Notes under the pieces: model-generated
What the model was told of the DNA's origin: nothing
What the model saw: the letters and a program-made list of their open reading frames with translations, nothing else
The model's database searches: none
Part shown: positions 7,896 through 14,814 of the stretch, in pieces
How the letters are laid out: each line of letters opens with the position of its first letter
Position numbering within the stretch: position 1 is the stretch's first letter
Program-made: the position numbers and the translations under genes
From: RXOA01 sp964547105
Lineage (GTDB): Bacteria > Bipolaricaulota > Bipolaricaulia > UBA7950 > UBA9294
Assembly (NCBI GenBank): GCA_964547105.1
Contig: CAZJLO010000028.1
Location: forward strand, 1-25,380
Length of the DNA: 25,380 nucleotides
Reading direction: 5' to 3'

Positions 7896-9053
7896 ATGAA
7901 GAAAGCGTTGACCTTGACCATGGCCGCGCTTCTCTCGCTTCTCCTGTTCACAGCCACGGCGTACGGGCAGGAGCAAGCGTCTGAACAGGCGGCTTCTCAG
8001 CTCCTTGAACAGGAGTTGACGGCCATGGAGGCCGTTTTCGGCGATCTAGAAGCATTGATGTCCGAATTGATCACCGAAATCAAAGGGAACATGGGAGACA
8101 TCGGCCTGCTCGACGACAGAATCGAGGATTTCCGCGATGTTGTCGAGGCGGTCTCAATCGAGATCAAGACCGCCGAAGGGCGGATCGTGGGTCTACGGGA
8201 CGATGTAGACGAGCTCACCGGGGTCCAACAGGATCTCAAGAGTCGCGTCAGTGCCCTCGAAGAGGAGTTGGCTTCGCTGACAGCTCAGCAGCAGGAATGC
8301 TGCGACGCTCTTGAAGCCGCCATCGCTCTTGCAAGGGAAGAGCTGCAAGCATCCATCGATGAGCATGCTGCAACACTGCAAGCGGCAATCCTCACCACAA
8401 ATGAAGAGCTCCAGGCGGCGATCACCAAGACGCGAAGCGAATTGGAGTCCGCGCTTGAACAGCTTGAAATGATGCTGTCCTCAGCAATTCAGGACTCGCA
8501 CAGTGAGCTTGCTGCGTCGATCGCCTCGGCAAGAAGCGATCTTGAGTCAGCGATCACGGAAGTGGTCGCGAACCTCGGGCTGTTGGAGGAGGAATTCGCC
8601 GCTTGGCTCGAAGATTACACGGCATTCCATGATGATTATGGCGTGTTCCGCGAAGCGGCCATGTTCGACATCTCTGAGCTTCAGGGTCAGGTCGATAACC
8701 TCTTCCTGCGCGTACAGAGCCTCGAAGATGAAGACATCGGCTCGTTCAAGCTGAAGGTCCTCGAACTCGAGCGCAATTTCGCGGCGCTCTCGATCCGCGT
8801 GGAAAACAACCGTACCAAGCTGGAAGGATTCGATCAGGCGATCGCCGATCTTGTGTTCGGCATCGAAGAGAATTCCGCTGCCATTCAATCGACGATGAGC
8901 CTTCTGGAGGATCACGACTCCCGCCTGCTCGCCGTAGAAGATGGAACGATGGTTGCCGAACTCGAAACCCAGCTGGGAACGGTCTACTTCATCTCGATCT
9001 TGGGTCTGCTTGCCGGGGTCGGTGCCCTGGCGTGGACGCTGCTCGGCGGATAG
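7896..9053 (+). CDS. Exported coiled-coil protein with C-terminal membrane anchor
   Basis: The function is not recognised. The 385-aa product begins with a clear signal peptide (Lys-Lys, a hydrophobic stretch at about residues 7-20, and a likely cleavage site near TAYG-QEQ). Almost all the rest is predicted alpha-helical coiled coil, rich in Glu, Leu, Ala, Ser and Gln, with runs such as EELQASIDEHAATLQAAI and NEELQAAITKTRSELESAL. A glycine- and leucine-rich transmembrane segment occupies about the last 22 residues (ISILGLLAGVGALAWTLLGG). The architecture suggests a rod tethered in the membrane and extending into the envelope. An adjacent Cys pair lies mid-protein (QECCDAL). The ATG at 7896 is set by AGGAGG a few nt upstream and by the signal peptide; the longer reading from 7680 is rejected. 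It is monocistronic, ended by the terminator at 9083. Confidence 0.85.
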   Translation: MKKALTLTMAALLSLLLFTATAYGQEQASEQAASQLLEQELTAMEAVFGDLEALMSELITEIKGNMGDIGLLDDRIEDFRDVVEAVSIEIKTAEGRIVGLRDDVDELTGVQQDLKSRVSALEEELASLTAQQQECCDALEAAIALAREELQASIDEHAATLQAAILTTNEELQAAITKTRSELESALEQLEMMLSSAIQDSHSELAASIASARSDLESAITEVVANLGLLEEEFAAWLEDYTAFHDDYGVFREAAMFDISELQGQVDNLFLRVQSLEDEDIGSFKLKVLELERNFAALSIRVENNRTKLEGFDQAIADLVFGIEENSAAIQSTMSLLEDHDSRLLAVEDGTMVAELETQLGTVYFISILGLLAGVGALAWTLLGG

Positions 9054-9082
9054 CCGTGACGCAACGACCGTGAACAACCAAC

Positions 9083-9111
9083 GGGAGGGGGTAGCCCCCC
9101 TCCCTTTTTTT
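9083..9111 (+). terminator. Strong intrinsic terminator
   Basis: A perfect 9-bp stem (GGGAGGGGG with CCCCCTCCC), a 4-nt loop and seven consecutive T residues form a textbook Rho-independent terminator 29 nt after the coiled-coil gene stop. It isolates that gene from the condensin operon. Confidence 0.93.
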
Positions 9112-9138
9112 GCATCGGAACGTAACAATCGTTATATT
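9110..9138 (+). promoter_or_regulatory. Promoter of the XRE-smc-scpAB operon
   Basis: TTGCAT (9110-9115), a 17-nt spacer and TATATT (9133-9138) form a likely sigma-70-type promoter, with a start site near 9145 and about 19 nt of leader before the ATG at 9164. The -35 begins in the last two T residues of the preceding terminator. The -10 matches consensus at five of six positions; the -35 only at TTG. Confidence 0.6.
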
Positions 9139-9163
9139 CGTAAGCCGTATTGAAGGGGGCTGG

Positions 9164-9433
9164 ATGGAAACCCTCGGAGCGCGCTTGAAGCGGTTCCGAC
9201 TGGAAAAAGGGTGGAGCAAAAGCCGGGTGGCAAAGAAGCTGGATGTTTCGATACCTTCGATCATGCGCTGGGAGGACGAGATCGCCTATCCCAACGACTA
9301 CAATCGCTTCAAGATCGAGCGGCTGCTGATCGAGATGCGATCGGGTGAATCGCCAGCAAGGTCAGCCATCCTACGGCTTGAACAACTCCCTTTGTTTCCC
9401 GAACTGGGAATCAAACCTCACACGATACCATGA
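9164..9433 (+). CDS. Small XRE-type helix-turn-helix DNA-binding protein
   Basis: The 89-aa protein carries a Cro/C1-type helix-turn-helix. The opening segment LGARLKRFRLEKGWSKSRVA (residues 4-23) is followed by the recognition helix around VSIPSIMRWEDE (28-39) and a short acidic or proline-containing tail. Such proteins bind operator DNA, usually as dimers, and often repress their own operon. The ATG at 9164 is chosen because AAGGGGG lies upstream and the domain starts at once; the longer reading from 9110 would run through the promoter. Its stop overlaps the smc start as ATGA (9430-9433), so SMC translation is coupled to it. It may regulate the condensin operon or act with condensin on DNA. 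Both ideas are inference. Confidence 0.85.
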   Translation: METLGARLKRFRLEKGWSKSRVAKKLDVSIPSIMRWEDEIAYPNDYNRFKIERLLIEMRSGESPARSAILRLEQLPLFPELGIKPHTIP

Positions 9434-11967
9434 CAAGGATTACGAAGCTTGAGCTGACCGGATTCAAGTCCTTCCGTAAGCCGACCGCGATTCCCTTCTT
9501 CGAAGGGTTGACCGCCGTCATCGGTGAGAATGGTTCCGGAAAATCAAATCTGTTCGACGCGATCAGCTTTGTCATGGGGCGTCGATCTTCGCAGCTGCGA
9601 GCCGATCGACTGGAGCATCTCATCTTCAACGGTGGTGAGCGATACAAGCCCGAGGACTCCGCCTCGGTCATCCTTCACCTCGACAACCAAGATCATCTGT
9701 TCGATTCGTTTCTTGAGAACGGAGATCGTCCGGCGACGATCACGCTCGGACGGAGGATCACGCGAGCATCCTCCACGTACCTGTTCATGGGTAAGAGCTG
9801 CCCAAGAAGCTACATCGACAGCGTTCTCGAGTCCGCGAAGATCGATCCGGACGGGCAGCAGCTCATCGCTCAAGGAACCATCACCGAGATCATCAAGAGG
9901 AGCCCACTGCGCCGTCGAGAGATCCTTGACGAGATCAGTGGAATCGCCGCATACGACGAGAAGCGGCGCAAGGCGATCGGCGAGCTCAAGGACGTGAAAT
10001 CCAAGCTCAACACGCACCGGGTGATTCTTGCCGAACGGCGGCGGCGGCTGACCGCGCTCGCGCACGAACGGGACGCAGCCCTCGAACATCAACACCTCGC
10101 CGAGGAACTGGTCCGGCTCGAGCTCTCGATCCGTCACCATCAGCGCAAGCGATCCCAGGCGAAGCTGGAGCGGGCTCGTCACGAACGCGAGGGAATGTCC
10201 GAACGCATTTCCGGGATGGAAGAAGCGCTCACTGCACTCGATCTGGCAATCGAGAACAAGGAATGGGAACTCGAGGGAATTCGCGAAGAAGCCGATGATG
10301 ACGGCCACATCTCTTTGATCAAGGATCTCGAGCGGTTGCGCTCCGATCTCCTTCACAAGCAGGGAGAGATCGACTTCAAGACTCAGCAGGCAAAGAACAT
10401 CCAGGAGATGATCGAAGAGGTCGCACGGATCAAGGCAACGGAAGCATCTCGCACGGCTCAGCCCCGAAACGACCGATCCGGCAGCCGCGCCGCTGACGCC
10501 CTGCTGGCGAGAAAACGTGGCGGCGTCTATGGAACCGTCACATCGTTGGCGAAACCGAAACAGGGCTTCGAAATCGCCTTCGACACGGCGGCGGGAGGCC
10601 ATCTCGGGGATCTCGTCGTCGATTCGCGCGAGACGGCCATCGATTGCATCAATTACTTGAAGCAGCAGCGTCTCGGCCGAGCCCGGCTTCTGCCACTTCG
10701 TCGACTGGTTGCACCGAGGAAAAGCCTTGCCTCCGCCGAAGCACTCCGCCAACCGGGGGTCATCGATTACGCCATCAACCTGGTGGAGTTCGATCCCAAG
10801 TACCGCCGGGCTCTGGAATATATCCTCGGCGATACCGTTGTCGCAGAGAACCTGGAGGCGCTCCGAGATGTGGACGGCGTCCGCGCCGTCACGGTGGACG
10901 GCGATCTCCAGAGCCGGGGGGGCGCACTCACAGGTGGATGGCGGCCGGATCCGAAGAAACCGCAAACCGGCGAGCCGCAACGGACAGAGAACTCGTTCGA
11001 TACGGCCAAGAAGCGCCAGCAGATCACAAAATTGAGCCGCGAGATCGAGTCGCTTCGCTCCGAGGTAGAACAGCTTGCGGCCCAATTGGAGGAACGCGAG
11101 GAACAAGTCGCCGCCAAACATGAGGAGGGCAGCCGCGCCAAAGGGGTTGCCACGACGCGCAGCGAGGAGTTGAAGGAACTGCGCGAGAAACGCCGTGAGA
11201 CCTACCAGGGGCTGGAGAACCTTCGCCGCGCTATCACGCGATACGAGCGGGAGGAAGCCGAGGCCAACGTAGAGCTGGAAGCGATGGGGCCGGACAACCA
11301 CGAGGACGCCTACTACGCCGAAGGATCGGTCCGCGACCTCGAACACAAGATCGAAAGCACCAAGAAGAAGATGCGGCGACTCGAACCGATCAATATGCGC
11401 TCGATCGATGAGTACGCGACGCAAGAAGAGGCATTCCTTCAGTTCAAGGAACGCGTCGACTCACTCGAAGAGGAGAAGGCGGAAATCGAACGCCTGATTG
11501 GCCAGATCGAGGAGCGCAAACGTCAGCAGTTCCTTGAAACGCTCCGTCAAGTCAACCAACACTTCGATTCCACTTTCCGCAAGCTGTTCGACGGCGGAAG
11601 CGCATCGCTTACACTCGACGAAGAGGGGAATATCTCATCGGGGCTGATCATCCGTGCCAATCCTCCGGACAAGGAACCACACGTCATCGATTCCCTGTCC
11701 GGAGGAGAGCAAACGCTGGTGGCAACAGCATTCATCTTCGCCCTCCAGGAGTTTCAGGACGCACCGTTCTTCATTCTTGACGAGGTCGACGCCGCGCTCG
11801 ACATGATGAACGCGGGGCGACTGGCTGCGATGCTGCGCGAGTATGCCCAACGTATGCAGGTGATCGTTGTCTCTCACAACGAGGAAACGGTTCGTCACGC
11901 GAATCGGGCCTATGGAGTGACAATGCGACATGGAGTATCGCAAGTGCTTGCCTTGGATCTGAGTTGA
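9430..11967 (+). CDS. smc: Short-armed, archaeal-type SMC chromosome condensation ATPase
   Basis: SMC dimers with ScpAB form the prokaryotic condensin that extrudes DNA loops and helps chromosome segregation. Visible parts are the N-terminal ATPase half with Walker A GENGSGKSN (32-40), a Q-loop region AQGTITEII (147-155), coiled coil about 175-345, a hinge about 362-505 (GGVYGTVTSL onward), return coil about 520-705, signature LSGGEQTLVATAF (756-768), Walker B FFILDEVDAALD (780-791) and the switch His816. At 845 residues it is far shorter than usual bacterial SMC (about 1,150-1,200), because both arms are about half length while heads and hinge are complete. Stretches such as KIDPDGQQLIAQGTITEII, FIFALQEFQDAPFFILDEVD and YGVTMRHGVSQVL resemble archaeal SMC. 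The start is coupled to the XRE gene; scpA follows after 16 nt. Confidence 0.96.
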   Translation: MTRITKLELTGFKSFRKPTAIPFFEGLTAVIGENGSGKSNLFDAISFVMGRRSSQLRADRLEHLIFNGGERYKPEDSASVILHLDNQDHLFDSFLENGDRPATITLGRRITRASSTYLFMGKSCPRSYIDSVLESAKIDPDGQQLIAQGTITEIIKRSPLRRREILDEISGIAAYDEKRRKAIGELKDVKSKLNTHRVILAERRRRLTALAHERDAALEHQHLAEELVRLELSIRHHQRKRSQAKLERARHEREGMSERISGMEEALTALDLAIENKEWELEGIREEADDDGHISLIKDLERLRSDLLHKQGEIDFKTQQAKNIQEMIEEVARIKATEASRTAQPRNDRSGSRAADALLARKRGGVYGTVTSLAKPKQGFEIAFDTAAGGHLGDLVVDSRETAIDCINYLKQQRLGRARLLPLRRLVAPRKSLASAEALRQPGVIDYAINLVEFDPKYRRALEYILGDTVVAENLEALRDVDGVRAVTVDGDLQSRGGALTGGWRPDPKKPQTGEPQRTENSFDTAKKRQQITKLSREIESLRSEVEQLAAQLEEREEQVAAKHEEGSRAKGVATTRSEELKELREKRRETYQGLENLRRAITRYEREEAEANVELEAMGPDNHEDAYYAEGSVRDLEHKIESTKKKMRRLEPINMRSIDEYATQEEAFLQFKERVDSLEEEKAEIERLIGQIEERKRQQFLETLRQVNQHFDSTFRKLFDGGSASLTLDEEGNISSGLIIRANPPDKEPHVIDSLSGGEQTLVATAFIFALQEFQDAPFFILDEVDAALDMMNAGRLAAMLREYAQRMQVIVVSHNEETVRHANRAYGVTMRHGVSQVLALDLS

Positions 11968-11983
11968 CCCGCCGGAGCGTGAA

Positions 11984-12712
11984 ATGACCGACACGAGAGA
12001 AGCTGCTGTTCCCATCGAAGTCCTGGAAAGTGAGGGCTGGGAAGCCACGCTTCGTCGGCTGACATCGGACATGGATCCGTGGGACATCGACATCCGCGAA
12101 CTCGCGCAACGATATCGTGAGCACATTGCCACGCTTCACATGTTCCAGTTCGAGATTCCGGGACGGATGGTACTGACTTGCTCGATCCTTCTGCGGATGC
12201 AATCCGATGTATTGCTCGCATCGGCGCGGCCCGTCGATCAGGACGGACTGATCGATGAGCTGGAGGAGGTGGTCGATGACGCTGCCGCGGAATGGGACGC
12301 CCCCGTAGAACCCGAGGAGTTCCGACTCCCGCTGCGGCGACGCCCGCAGCGTCGCGTAACGCTTGCCGACCTCCGCATGGCCTTGTCTTCGGCGATGACC
12401 GTGCGTCGGCGCCGAGCTGAGCGGCTCCTTCAGCAGGTGGAGCTGGAAGACACGTACGATCCATTCGATGCATTCGAGATCGGCGGCAACGATTTCGGAG
12501 ATCGACTACACGCCTTGTTCGACCGGATCAAGGCGATGCTCACGGGGAATCGGGTGACAAGCTTCTTCCGCCTTCTCGATCGCGGAGATCGCGACGAGAG
12601 AATCGAGCGCTTCTTCGAAGTGCTCCACCTGGCGTCCCAAGGTCGGATCGACTGCACGCAGAAAGAGTTCCTCGGCGATATCCTCATCTCGCTGGAGCTT
12701 GAGGAGGCCTAG
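11984..12712 (+). CDS. scpA: Condensin kleisin subunit ScpA (archaeal-like)
   Basis: ScpA bridges the two SMC heads and recruits ScpB. The 242-aa protein has the N-terminal motif DMDPWDIDIRELAQRY (about residues 29-44), a helical segment with MVLTCSILLRMQSD, then the positively charged RRRPQRRVTLADLRMAL (about 117-133), and a C-terminal winged-helix part containing FFEVLHLASQGRIDCTQKEFLGDI that should contact the SMC head. DPWDIDI and the RRVTLADL block are more typical of archaeal ScpA than of the usual bacterial type. GGAG lies upstream of the ATG, 16 nt after the smc stop. It directly precedes scpB. Length is in the family range. Confidence 0.92.
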   Translation: MTDTREAAVPIEVLESEGWEATLRRLTSDMDPWDIDIRELAQRYREHIATLHMFQFEIPGRMVLTCSILLRMQSDVLLASARPVDQDGLIDELEEVVDDAAAEWDAPVEPEEFRLPLRRRPQRRVTLADLRMALSSAMTVRRRRAERLLQQVELEDTYDPFDAFEIGGNDFGDRLHALFDRIKAMLTGNRVTSFFRLLDRGDRDERIERFFEVLHLASQGRIDCTQKEFLGDILISLELEEA

Positions 12713-12728
12713 GCCGTGCGAGAGAACA

Positions 12729-13442
12729 ATGGTTGATGACCGCATGCATGACAAGGCTCTGTTGGAGGCGGCGTTGTTCCTTTCGCCGGAGCCACTGACC
12801 TACCGGGCCCTTGCCAAGCTGCTTGACGCATCGCAGCCATACGTCCGCGCGTTGCTCGAAGAGATGCAAGTCGATCTTCTCGCCGCTGAGCGAGGCCTTG
12901 AGATTCAGATCGATCAAACCCGGGCATCATTTCAGGTGAAGCGAGTCCACGTGGACCGGGTGGCGCATCTGGCCCCGCAACAGGACATCCAGCGCTCGGT
13001 GCTGCGGACGCTCGCCGTGGTCGCCTACAACCAGCCGGTCACGCAAGCCGATGTGGTCAAGGTGCGGGGAAACAAGGCGTACGCGCATATCCAGGAGCTG
13101 TTGGAACGTGGATTGATTCGTGACGAGCAACACGGGAGAACGAAGCTTCTTGAAGTGACGGAGGAATTCCTGCGATACTTCGGGCTCAGCTCGCGAGAAG
13201 AATTCCGGTTCCACTTCGCGGAAGGAACCGTTCCTGATCCTGAAGGCGGGGACGGACAGGAAGACGGACAGCGGCATGACCCGGATCCGCAAGAATCCGC
13301 CGCCGCAAGCGACGCCGACCTTGGACAAGAGCGGGGACCGCAGGATCACCGTCCCGCTGGTCCACCAGAGGATCTTGGAGGACCGGAAAGAGACGAACCC
13401 TCGTCGTCGATGGCTGGCGACGACCTTGAAGCAGGAGGATAA
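12729..13442 (+). CDS. scpB: Condensin accessory subunit ScpB (archaeal-like, with long acidic tail)
   Basis: ScpB dimers bind the ScpA kleisin through two winged-helix domains. In this 237-aa protein the first runs from about residue 6 to 80 (KALLEAALFLSPEPLTYRAL) and the second from about 85 to 160 (SVLRTLAVVAYNQPVTQADV, then RGNKAYAHIQELLERGLI, GRTKLLEVTEEFLRYFGL). The second domain's wording is strongly archaeal-like. About 70 residues rich in Asp, Glu, Gly, Pro and Gln then follow, probably disordered and without a counterpart in compact ScpB proteins. I start at ATG 12729, 16 nt after the scpA stop; the upstream in-frame TTG at 12699 lies inside scpA and is unlikely. The gene's last codons carry the rubredoxin Shine-Dalgarno. 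Confidence 0.9.
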   Translation: MVDDRMHDKALLEAALFLSPEPLTYRALAKLLDASQPYVRALLEEMQVDLLAAERGLEIQIDQTRASFQVKRVHVDRVAHLAPQQDIQRSVLRTLAVVAYNQPVTQADVVKVRGNKAYAHIQELLERGLIRDEQHGRTKLLEVTEEFLRYFGLSSREEFRFHFAEGTVPDPEGGDGQEDGQRHDPDPQESAAASDADLGQERGPQDHRPAGPPEDLGGPERDEPSSSMAGDDLEAGG

Positions 13443-13443
13443 G

Positions 13444-13602
13444 ATGGACAAGTGGGAATGCACGGTATGCGGATACATCTATGACCCGGAAGCGGGCGAT
13501 CCAACAACGGATATCAAGGCGGGAACACCGTTTGCTGATCTGCCGGACGGTTGGACATGCCCCGATTGCGGTGCAGGGAAGGAGCGGTTTGAACAGATCT
13601 AG
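13444..13602 (+). CDS. Rubredoxin
   Basis: This 52-aa electron carrier binds one iron through four cysteines: CTVCG (Cys6, Cys9) and CPDCG (Cys39, Cys42). The family core KWECTVCGYIYDPEAGDP and the DLPDGWTCPDCG block are intact, so it should be functional. Rubredoxins serve one-electron transfer, often to oxygen- or peroxide-detoxifying enzymes in anaerobes. The ATG at 13444 is fixed by AGGAGG four nt upstream and by matching the family length; a longer in-frame reading to 13276 is possible but runs through scpB. It follows the scpB stop by one nt, so it is co-transcribed with the condensin operon, an unusual partner. Fe-S genes follow directly. Confidence 0.95.
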   Translation: MDKWECTVCGYIYDPEAGDPTTDIKAGTPFADLPDGWTCPDCGAGKERFEQI

Positions 13603-13611
13603 CTGCGGGGC

Positions 13612-13639
13612 TTGACAAACCGGACCAACCAGGTAGGAT
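13612..13639 (+). promoter_or_regulatory. Promoter of the cysteine desulfurase operon
   Basis: A perfect TTGACA (13612-13617) stands 16 nt before TAGGAT (13634-13639), four of six matches to the -10 consensus. The start site would be near 13646, only about 11 nt before the ATG at 13657. No terminator separates it from rubredoxin. The Rrf2 protein encoded downstream is a natural candidate to repress it, but I see no clear palindromic operator. Confidence 0.62.
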
Positions 13640-13656
13640 TTCAGCCGTGATATTGA

Positions 13657-14814
13657 ATGAACACACGACACTACCTGGATAACGCAGCGACAACACCGTT
13701 GGATCCCGAAGTTCTTCAGGATATGTTGCCGTACTTCCAACAGAGGCACGGCAACGCCTCCAGCTTGCACCAAGAAGGCCGCCTGGCGCGAACCGCGGTC
13801 GAGGATGCCCGCCGGTCGATCGCCGAAGCGCTTGCTTGGGATGCTGAAGGGATCATCTTTACGTCAGGCGCCACCGAAGCCGACAATCTGGCTGTGTTGG
13901 GGTTGGCGCGGTCAAAGCCGGAACATCGCCACATCATCTGCTCGGCGATCGAGCATCACGCGATCCTTCATCCGTGCGCTTGGCTCGAACAACAAGGATA
14001 CAGGATCACCCGCATCCCCGTCGATGCTGCGGGCCGTGTCGATCCGCAATTGGTCGCCGATGCCATTGACGAGCGGACACTTCTCGTCTCGATCATGGCC
14101 GGCAACAACGAACTGGGAACCATCGAGCCGATTCGCGAAATCGGCGAACTCTGCCGGGCGCGAAGCGTTCCGTTTCACACCGATGCCGTCCAGGCATTCG
14201 GGCGGATCGATCTGCCAACGCAAGCAACGGACCTGATTTCGCTTTCGGCTCATAAGCTTCACGGCCCCAAGGGAGTCGGCGCTCTGGCGATCCGCTCCAA
14301 CATCGGGCTGATCCCGCTGGTGCATGGTGGAGGACACGAGCGCGGCTTGCGCAGCGGAACAGAGAACGTTCATGGCATTGTCGGATTCGCATCCGCCTGC
14401 CGCTTGATGGTCGAACGTCGGCTAGCGCTTTCAAACAGGCTCCAAGACTTCCGCAGGCAGTTGATCGATGGGGTCCTCCGAATCCCGGGAACCCGGCTCA
14501 ATGGGGATCGCGAAGCATCGCTGCCGCACATCGTCAATTTCAGCTTCGCCGCAATCGAGGGTGAAAGCCTCGTCATGAAACTCGATGAGCGAGGAATCGC
14601 CGCCTCGACAGGATCGGCCTGCTCTTCACCCGATCTCGAACCGAGCCATGTACTCCGGGCAATTGGCGTTCCGATCGAGATGGCACACGGCAGTCTTCGG
14701 CTGAGTATGGGACAGCAAACGACCCAGGCGGACATCGATGCGCTTCTCCGCACGCTCCCTGGCGTGGTCGAGGACCTTCGATCGATGTCGCCGTTCAAAT
14801 TGGGAGATTCCTGA
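13657..14814 (+). CDS. iscS: Cysteine desulfurase (NifS/IscS family)
   Basis: This PLP enzyme removes sulfur from L-cysteine as an enzyme-bound persulfide and hands it to the Fe-S scaffold. The 385-aa protein has YLDNAATTP at the N-terminus, the GATEADN substrate-binding loop (71-77), catalytic His100 in EHHAIL, the PLP lysine Lys200 in SAHKLHGPKG, RSGTENV (232-238), and the persulfide cysteine Cys322 in STGSACSS. The short loop around the catalytic cysteine is of the NifS/IscS type rather than SufS. There is no strong Shine-Dalgarno at the ATG, and the predicted leader is about 11 nt. The stop overlaps the ATG of the scaffold gene by one nt (TGATG), showing coupling. Assignment to IscS rather than NifS is by context. 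Confidence 0.95.
   Translation: MNTRHYLDNAATTPLDPEVLQDMLPYFQQRHGNASSLHQEGRLARTAVEDARRSIAEALAWDAEGIIFTSGATEADNLAVLGLARSKPEHRHIICSAIEHHAILHPCAWLEQQGYRITRIPVDAAGRVDPQLVADAIDERTLLVSIMAGNNELGTIEPIREIGELCRARSVPFHTDAVQAFGRIDLPTQATDLISLSAHKLHGPKGVGALAIRSNIGLIPLVHGGGHERGLRSGTENVHGIVGFASACRLMVERRLALSNRLQDFRRQLIDGVLRIPGTRLNGDREASLPHIVNFSFAAIEGESLVMKLDERGIAASTGSACSSPDLEPSHVLRAIGVPIEMAHGSLRLSMGQQTTQADIDALLRTLPGVVEDLRSMSPFKLGDS

Noticed and set aside
9116..9150. Possible operator repeats (TCGTTA and TCGTAA) around the XRE promoter
   Set aside because: The repeats are short, imperfect and direct, so they cannot be told from chance.
9544..11424. A 626-codon open frame on the minus strand opposite smc
   Set aside because: It is antisense to a well-supported SMC gene and its translation has no recognisable domain; long antisense frames are common in GC-rich genes.
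12699..12728. Upstream TTG start for scpB
   Set aside because: It lies inside the end of scpA and would use a rare start codon; ATG at 12729 fits the ScpB N-terminus better.
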